Assembly (NCBI RefSeq): GCF_003097355.1 | Contig: NZ_PYUI01000001.1 | Coordinates: forward strand, 1-64,000 | DNA: 64,000 nt | Direction of reading: 5' to 3' | Source: Arthrobacter sp. H-02-3 | GTDB taxonomy: Bacteria > Actinomycetota > Actinomycetes > Actinomycetales > Micrococcaceae | Part shown: piece by piece, positions 59,476-64,000 of the stretch | Layout: each line of letters opens with the position of its first letter | Position numbering within the stretch: position 1 is the stretch's first letter | Notes under the pieces: generated by a model | The model's input: only the letters and a program-made list of their open reading frames with translations | Database searches by the model: none | What the model was told of the DNA's origin: nothing | Position numbers and translations under genes: made by a program

Positions 59476-60357
59476 ATGCCCCATTCCTACATTCCCCGTC
59501 TGCGGATTGCTGCGGTCACCGCCGCCGCGGCTGCCCTTGTCCTGACCTTGTCGGCCTGCGCCCCAGCTGCCGTCCCCGCCGCCCCGAACCCACGCCAAAA
59601 CGCCGGCAACAGCCTTCCCAGCGCCCACATCCACGGTCTGAGCGTCAACGGTGAAACCGGTCAGGTGCTCCTGGCCACCCACGAAGGCCTGTACGACGTG
59701 TCCAAAAGGACGGCCATCAAAATCGGCCCCACCAACGACCTCATGGGTTTGGCGGCCGCCATGGATCAGGGGGTGTTCTACGCTTCGGGCCACCCGGGCG
59801 AAGGATCGTCGCTGCCGAACCCGCTGGGTCTGATCAAGACCCGCGACGGCGGAAAGACCTGGCAACAGGTGTCCCGGCAGAACGAATCCGACTTCCACGC
59901 CCTCGCGGCGACCAAGTCCGGGATCGTGGCGTTCGACGGGACACTGCGCACCAGCACCGACGGCAAAAACTGGACAACAGTAGCCGCCGGGTTCGCCCCG
60001 GCAGCCCTGGCCGGGTACCCCTACAGCGACACCGTCCTCGCCACCACCCAGGAGGGCGTGCAGCGATCGACCGACGGCGGCGCCACCTGGACGCCGGACA
60101 AATCCTCCCCGATCATCCAGTTCGCAGCCTTCGCCAGCGCCAAGGAGGCCGTCGGGGCCGCGCCCGACGGCACGGTGTACTACTCCGCGGACGCCGGCAC
60201 CACCTGGAAACGAACCGGCAAGATCACCGGCGAGGTCCAGGCCGTCGCTGCAACGGAAGGCACGGACGGGAACCCCTGGATCTGGGCCGCCACCTCCACG
60301 GGGCTGGTGGTTTCCACCGACGGCGGGACCACGTTCCGGCCCTCCGACGCGGACTGA
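59476..60357 (+). CDS. F510_1955-family lipoprotein (beta propeller), copper module 2
   Basis: The product is 293 aa from ATG 59476 (GGAG 7 nt upstream; a TTG at 59464 is the alternative). The lipoprotein signal ends TLSAC (about residue 29). BNR repeats [32 protein letters not shown] and STDGGTTF form the propeller, which starts [12 protein letters not shown]. It is the paralogue of the 42355 gene, with the same position after DUF305, and it ends 4 bp before ccdA. Confidence 0.82.
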   Translation: MPHSYIPRLRIAAVTAAAAALVLTLSACAPAAVPAAPNPRQNAGNSLPSAHIHGLSVNGETGQVLLATHEGLYDVSKRTAIKIGPTNDLMGLAAAMDQGVFYASGHPGEGSSLPNPLGLIKTRDGGKTWQQVSRQNESDFHALAATKSGIVAFDGTLRTSTDGKNWTTVAAGFAPAALAGYPYSDTVLATTQEGVQRSTDGGATWTPDKSSPIIQFAAFASAKEAVGAAPDGTVYYSADAGTTWKRTGKITGEVQAVAATEGTDGNPWIWAATSTGLVVSTDGGTTFRPSDAD

Positions 60358-60361
60358 ACCA

Positions 60362-61111
60362 ATGGACATCGGCGGATTCTTCGCATCCACGGTGACCTCC
60401 GGCGCCCTGATCATCGCCATTCCCCTGGCCATGGCGGCAGGGCTGGTGTCATTTCTTTCCCCCTGCATCCTGCCCCTGGTTCCGGGCTATCTAGGGTATG
60501 TGTCCGGGCTGACCGACCCGACCCGGCCGCGCAACCGCCGCCGCGTCATGGCCGGGGTCGGTCTCTTCGTGCTCGGCTTCGCCGCCGTGTTCACCCTTTA
60601 CGGGGCGGCGTTCGGAGCGATCGGATCCTGGCTCCTGCGCTGGCAGGATGTCCTAATGCGCGGCCTCGGCGTCATCGTGATCCTGATGGGCGCCGCCCTG
60701 CTCGGACTCATCCCCTGGCTGCAGCAGACCCGCAAGATCACCCTCGGCCGCCGGACGGGACTGGCCGGCGCACCGCTGCTGGGCATCGTCTTCGGACTCG
60801 GCTGGACCCCCTGCATGGGGCCGACACTCAGCGCCGTCCTGTCCCTGAGCGTCACGACCGCCAGCGCGGGCCGCGGGGCACTGCTGGCCTTCGCCTACTG
60901 CCTGGGCCTCGGCATCCCCTTCACCCTAACCGCCATGGGCCTGAACTGGGTCAGCACCGCCCTGGCCTTCGTCCGACAACACATCCGGGTCGTCAACATC
61001 GCCGGAGCCTCGATGCTGATCATCCTGGGCGTGCTCATGGTCAGCGGACTCTGGGTGCAGTGGATCTATCAGCTCCAGAACCTCTCCGGAACCTTCCTCA
61101 CCCCCATCTGA
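60362..61111 (+). CDS. ccdA: CcdA-family thiol/electron carrier membrane protein
   Basis: The product is 249 aa with six membrane helices. The two functional cysteines are in [20 protein letters not shown] (about 34-53; Cys about 39) and [11 protein letters not shown] (about 143; Cys about 147), diagnostic for CcdA/DsbD-beta proteins that carry reducing equivalents across the membrane. Adjacent lipoprotein and oxidase genes suggest it keeps copper-binding Cys residues reduced or serves cytochrome maturation. It is co-transcribed with the propeller lipoprotein and the oxidase. Confidence 0.9.
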   Translation: MDIGGFFASTVTSGALIIAIPLAMAAGLVSFLSPCILPLVPGYLGYVSGLTDPTRPRNRRRVMAGVGLFVLGFAAVFTLYGAAFGAIGSWLLRWQDVLMRGLGVIVILMGAALLGLIPWLQQTRKITLGRRTGLAGAPLLGIVFGLGWTPCMGPTLSAVLSLSVTTASAGRGALLAFAYCLGLGIPFTLTAMGLNWVSTALAFVRQHIRVVNIAGASMLIILGVLMVSGLWVQWIYQLQNLSGTFLTPI

Positions 61112-61151
61112 CACCGGCGGCCCGCAAACGGCCGCCTCCGAAGGACCTCAA

Positions 61152-62747
61152 ATGAACAACCACACCGATCACCCCCTGGGCCGGCGCCGCTTTCTGGGCC
61201 TGTCCGTCGCCGGGGCCGCCGCCGCGGCCCTCGCGGCCTGCACCAACACGCAACCCGCCGCGGGCCTGCCGGACAGGGTCATGCCCACCGACCCGCTCGT
61301 CGCCGACTACGAAACCCGCAGGGCGTTCAGCGGAAAAACCGTCACCCAAAAAATCACCGCCGGTTCGGTGCAGGCAACCGTCGCCGGGAAGCCCGTCACT
61401 ACGTGGGGCTACGACGGAGGAATCAGCGCCCCCACCCTGCGGGCCACGGCCGGCAACCGACTCCAAGTTGCACTGACCAACCAGCTGAAGGATGTAACCA
61501 GCATCCACTGGCACGGCCTCGCGCTGCGAAACGACCAGGACGGCGTCCCGGACCTCACCCAGGACCCCGTCGCCGCGGGTGCCGGGTTCACCTACGATTT
61601 CCGGCTCGCCCACCCCGGCACCTACTGGTACCACTCCCACGTGGAAATGCAACGCGAACGCGCCCTCTACGGGGCACTGATCATCGAGGACCCGGCCGAA
61701 AAACTCGTCTACGACCGGGACTGGGTCATCGTCCTCGATGACTGGATGGACGGCATCACCGGCACCCCGGATGACGTCCTGAAAGAGCTCTCCGCCGGCA
61801 TGTCGATGCCCGGGACGTCCATGCCCGGCATGGACCACGGCACCATGTCCGGGTCCATGGAAGCCTCACCCTCCCCGTCAGGCTCCGGCGGATCGACAGG
61901 CATGGGGATGAAGCACATGCTGATGGGCTCCCGCAGCGAGTTCCTCGGCGGGGACGCCGGGGACGTCAGCTACCCCTACCACCTGTTCAACGCAAAAGCC
62001 CCGGAGGAGGCCGAAATCCTGACCGCCACGGCGGGGCAGGTCATCCGGCTGCGGATAATCAACGCCGCCGGAGACACCGCCTACCGAGTCGGCATCCCCG
62101 GCCAGAAACTCACCCTCACCCACACCGACGGATTCCCGGTCCAGCATCAGGACGCCGACGCCGTCGTGCTCGGCATGGGCGAACGCATCGACGCCCTCCT
62201 CACTGTCAAGGAAGGGTTCACCCCCGTGATGGCGCTGCCGGAAGGCAAAACCGGCCAGGCCCTGGGATTCATCAGCACCGGCACGGGCAAAAAGCCCCTT
62301 CCCGCCGTGCTGCCGGACACCCTGGACGGCACCGTCGTGGACGGCGGGCAGCTCAAAGCCGACCCCGCGGTCGTCCTTGCGGCCAAAACTCCGGACCGCA
62401 CCTACGAACTCAAACTCACCGGCGGCATGGCCAAGTACGACTGGGGGATCAACGGGCACCGCTTCGACATGACCAAGCCGTTCGAGAACGCCTTCGACAT
62501 CAAAGCCGGCGAACGCATCGAAGTGAAATTCATCAACGACACCGACATGTGGCACCCCATGCACCTGCACGGCCACACCTTCCAGGTCGGCGCCGGCGGG
62601 GCCCGCAAAGACACCGTCATCGTCCGTGCCAAACAGAGCGTCACGGTGATCTTCGACGCCGACAACCCCGGCCAGTGGCTCACCCACTGCCACAACGCGT
62701 ACCATGCCGAACGCGGCATGATGGGCGTCTTCTCCTACATCAAATAA
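61152..62747 (+). CDS. Tat-exported, lipobox-bearing multicopper oxidase, copper module 2
   Basis: The product is 531 aa. The signal combines a twin-arginine motif (GRRRFLGLSVAG) and a lipobox (AALAAC, Cys about 30), so it is likely a Tat-dependent lipoprotein. Copper ligands: IHWHGLALRN (about 118), YWYHSHVEMQ (about 157), MHLHGHTFQV (about 472) and WLTHCHNAYHAERGMM (about 512). A Met-rich insert (MSMPGTSMPGMDHGTMSGSM, about 217-236) is like the Cu(I)-binding loop of CueO/CopA oxidases. It would oxidise Cu(I). It is followed 12 bp later by lgt, which would lipidate it. Confidence 0.9.
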   Translation: MNNHTDHPLGRRRFLGLSVAGAAAAALAACTNTQPAAGLPDRVMPTDPLVADYETRRAFSGKTVTQKITAGSVQATVAGKPVTTWGYDGGISAPTLRATAGNRLQVALTNQLKDVTSIHWHGLALRNDQDGVPDLTQDPVAAGAGFTYDFRLAHPGTYWYHSHVEMQRERALYGALIIEDPAEKLVYDRDWVIVLDDWMDGITGTPDDVLKELSAGMSMPGTSMPGMDHGTMSGSMEASPSPSGSGGSTGMGMKHMLMGSRSEFLGGDAGDVSYPYHLFNAKAPEEAEILTATAGQVIRLRIINAAGDTAYRVGIPGQKLTLTHTDGFPVQHQDADAVVLGMGERIDALLTVKEGFTPVMALPEGKTGQALGFISTGTGKKPLPAVLPDTLDGTVVDGGQLKADPAVVLAAKTPDRTYELKLTGGMAKYDWGINGHRFDMTKPFENAFDIKAGERIEVKFINDTDMWHPMHLHGHTFQVGAGGARKDTVIVRAKQSVTVIFDADNPGQWLTHCHNAYHAERGMMGVFSYIK

Positions 62748-62759
62748 GGGATCCCTACC

Positions 62760-63665
62760 ATGAACACCCCTGTCGCGACAGACCTGTTCTTCCCCTCCCC
62801 CGCCGTCAGCGCCTTCCAGCTCGGGCCGTTGACCATACGCTTCTACGCCCTCGCCATCCTGGCGGGCATCGGGATCGGCGTCTGGCTCACTGCCCGCCGG
62901 CTCCGGGCCAGAGGCGGCACCACGTCCCAGACCCTGGACATCGTGGCCTGGGCTGTGCCCTTCGGCATCATCGGCGGCCGGCTCTACCATGTCATCACCG
63001 ACAACCAGCTCTACTTCGGCCCGGGCAGGGACCCCTGGGGTGCGCTGCGGATCTGGGAGGGCGGCCTCGGGATCTGGGGAGCCGTCGCCCTCGGGCTCGT
63101 CGGTGCCGGGATCGGCGCCCGCCGCGCCGGGGTCCCCTTCGCGGCCTTCGCGGACGCGGCCGCCCCCGGGCTGCTCCTGGCCCAGGCCCTGGGCCGGTGG
63201 GGCAACTGGTTCAACAATGAACTCTACGGGGAGCCCACGGACCTGCCCTGGAAACTCCAGATCCATGCCATGAACCAGGCCACGGGCCAGGCCTTGACCG
63301 CTCCCGACGGGACACCGGTGGTCCTCGGTTACTTCCAGCCGACCTTCCTGTACGAGTCGCTGTGGTGCCTGGCCGCAGCATCACTGCTGATGTTCCTGGA
63401 CCGCCGGTACTTGCTCGGCGCCGGATCGGTGTTCGCGCTCTACATCGTGTTCTACACTGCCGGGCGTTTCGTGTTCGAACTGATGCGCTCGGACCCTGCC
63501 AACCTGATCCTGGGCCTGCGGGTCAACACGTGGGTCTCCGGCCTGCTCTTCCTCGCCGGCCTGGCCCTCTTCCAGCGGCTCAGGACCCGTCCCCGCTCCG
63601 CCGTCCCACCCGCCCCCGTCCCCAGGCAGGACTCTGACGCTCCCGGCAAAGGAATCCCCGCATGA
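62760..63665 (+). CDS. lgt: Prolipoprotein diacylglyceryl transferase
   Basis: The product is 301 aa with seven membrane helices. The conserved Lgt motifs are IRFYALAILAGIGIGVWL (about 25-42), the signature region FGIIGGRLYHVITDN and EGGLGIWGAVALG, and QALGRWGNWFNNELYGEPTD (about 145-164) with the essential Arg and Asn. The tail after residue 270 is Pro-rich. It attaches diacylglycerol to lipobox cysteines. As every chromosome already has lgt, this copy in a copper operon probably serves the operon's own lipoproteins. It overlaps the next gene by ATGA. Confidence 0.92.
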   Translation: MNTPVATDLFFPSPAVSAFQLGPLTIRFYALAILAGIGIGVWLTARRLRARGGTTSQTLDIVAWAVPFGIIGGRLYHVITDNQLYFGPGRDPWGALRIWEGGLGIWGAVALGLVGAGIGARRAGVPFAAFADAAAPGLLLAQALGRWGNWFNNELYGEPTDLPWKLQIHAMNQATGQALTAPDGTPVVLGYFQPTFLYESLWCLAAASLLMFLDRRYLLGAGSVFALYIVFYTAGRFVFELMRSDPANLILGLRVNTWVSGLLFLAGLALFQRLRTRPRSAVPPAPVPRQDSDAPGKGIPA

Positions 63666-64000
63666 GCAACACCAGCAAACGTCGTTCCGAACACCAAGCC
63701 ATCCTCGCCGCGATCCGCGGCCGGCAACAGGCCAAACAGCGCCGCTTCAACATCCTCGTCTACGGCGGGTTCGGTCTCGTCCTGGCCGCCATTATCACCG
63801 CCGTCGCCCTGGCCGTCACCGGGTCCATCCAGGAACGGAACGCAGCCGCCGAAGCGGCCAAAAAACCCATCGACGGGATCCAGACCTTCGCCGGCCTGTC
63901 CCGCAACCACGTCCAGAACGCCGCCGCCTACCCTCAGGAGCCCGGCGTCGGAGGCGACCACTCCCCCGGCTGGACGAACTGCGGGGTCTACACCGACCCG
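63662..64000 (+). CDS. DUF3105-family membrane protein, partial
   Basis: The frame runs off the right edge after 113 codons; its ATG overlaps the lgt stop (ATGA). A basic head (MSNTSKRRSEHQAILAAIRG) precedes one membrane helix (ILVYGGFGLVLAAIITAVAL), and the outer part begins the DUF3105 region (AAYPQEPGVGGDHSPGWTNC, then GVYTDP), where conserved His, Trp and Cys residues of the HxxxWxNCG motif are visible. DUF3105 proteins are often next to copper genes in actinobacteria and are thought to bind copper. The C-terminus is beyond the window. Confidence 0.8.
   Translation, partial: MSNTSKRRSEHQAILAAIRGRQQAKQRRFNILVYGGFGLVLAAIITAVALAVTGSIQERNAAAEAAKKPIDGIQTFAGLSRNHVQNAAAYPQEPGVGGDHSPGWTNCGVYTDP

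Noticed and set aside
61878..63266. 462-codon leftward frame
   Set aside because: Antisense of the second multicopper oxidase and lgt; no ribosome site or recognisable domain.

Overview
The window is a high-GC actinobacterial segment, most likely from Arthrobacter or a related Micrococcaceae genus. The signs are GC-rich third codon positions, frequent GTG/TTG starts, MAB_1171c, DUF4192, DUF6153 and SCO6880-type families, and an actinobacterial MobF relaxase with a minimal type IV secretion system. It looks like accessory DNA (plasmid or integrative element) that carries conflict genes, a transfer apparatus and a large copper/metal region. The host assignment is inference.

Layout. 1-3166 (-): the 5' part of a large secreted galactose-oxidase-like protein that runs off the left edge. 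3579-3611 (-): the 3' half of a tRNA, probably Ala, with no 5' half; this is a likely attachment-site scar. 4065-7019 (-): a three-gene ABC-three-component (ABC-3C) conflict system. 7268-10273 (+): a SRPBCC / MpaB-type oxygenase / ImmA-IrrE protease / MAB_1171c membrane protein cluster with a palindrome that is repeated at 33.1 kb. 10605-13098: a DUF4192 protein and a DUF433/PIN-like toxin-antitoxin pair. 13281-17958 (+): the relaxase operon. 18400-19587 (+): a phosphoesterase lipoprotein. 19924-31708 (-): SSB, ArdC-like antirestriction protein, coupling protein, VirB4-like ATPase, SCO6880, VirB6-like protein, a small membrane subunit, a VirB1-like cell-wall hydrolase, a VirB8-like protein and a sigma factor. 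31890-34925: regulators (ArsR-like, XRE, second winged helix), an excisionase-like HTH protein and a tyrosine integrase.

From 35 kb the content changes. 35.2-37.3 kb holds DUF1508, a lipoprotein and a degenerate DUF6153-like gene. A PaaK-like adenylating enzyme follows (-). A first copper module (+, 39.2-43.7 kb) has a SHOCT protein, multicopper oxidase, DUF6153, DUF305 and F510_1955. An IS21 relic with a 187-bp tandem duplication and decayed copies of DUF2933 and SHOCT genes follows. 44.7-50.9 kb (-) encodes a membrane protein, UspA, an unusual nitrilase-Nudix fusion, a UbiB-like kinase and a DMT exporter. 51.5-55.5 kb (-) is a compact membrane operon: a small membrane protein, cytochrome b, a helical anchored protein, an ICMT-like methyltransferase, DUF2933, a cysteine-less HMA-like protein and DUF6153. 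A wrecked copper P-type ATPase is at 55.6-56.5 kb. An NlpC/P60-like protein lies behind a probable c-di-AMP riboswitch. The right-hand copper operon (+, 58.2 to beyond 64 kb) follows a perfect CsoR-type operator: DUF6153, DUF305, F510_1955, CcdA, Tat/lipoprotein multicopper oxidase, Lgt and DUF3105.

How they work together. The relaxase, coupling protein, T4SS, SSB, ArdC and integrase/excisionase form a transfer and establishment unit. The ABC-3C and toxin-antitoxin systems would defend or stabilise it. The two copper modules would oxidise and bind copper outside the membrane, with a dedicated Lgt and CcdA supporting lipoproteins and thiol/cytochrome maturation. The two least understood parts are the 7.3-10.3 kb cluster with its shared palindrome and the 51.5-55.5 kb membrane operon.
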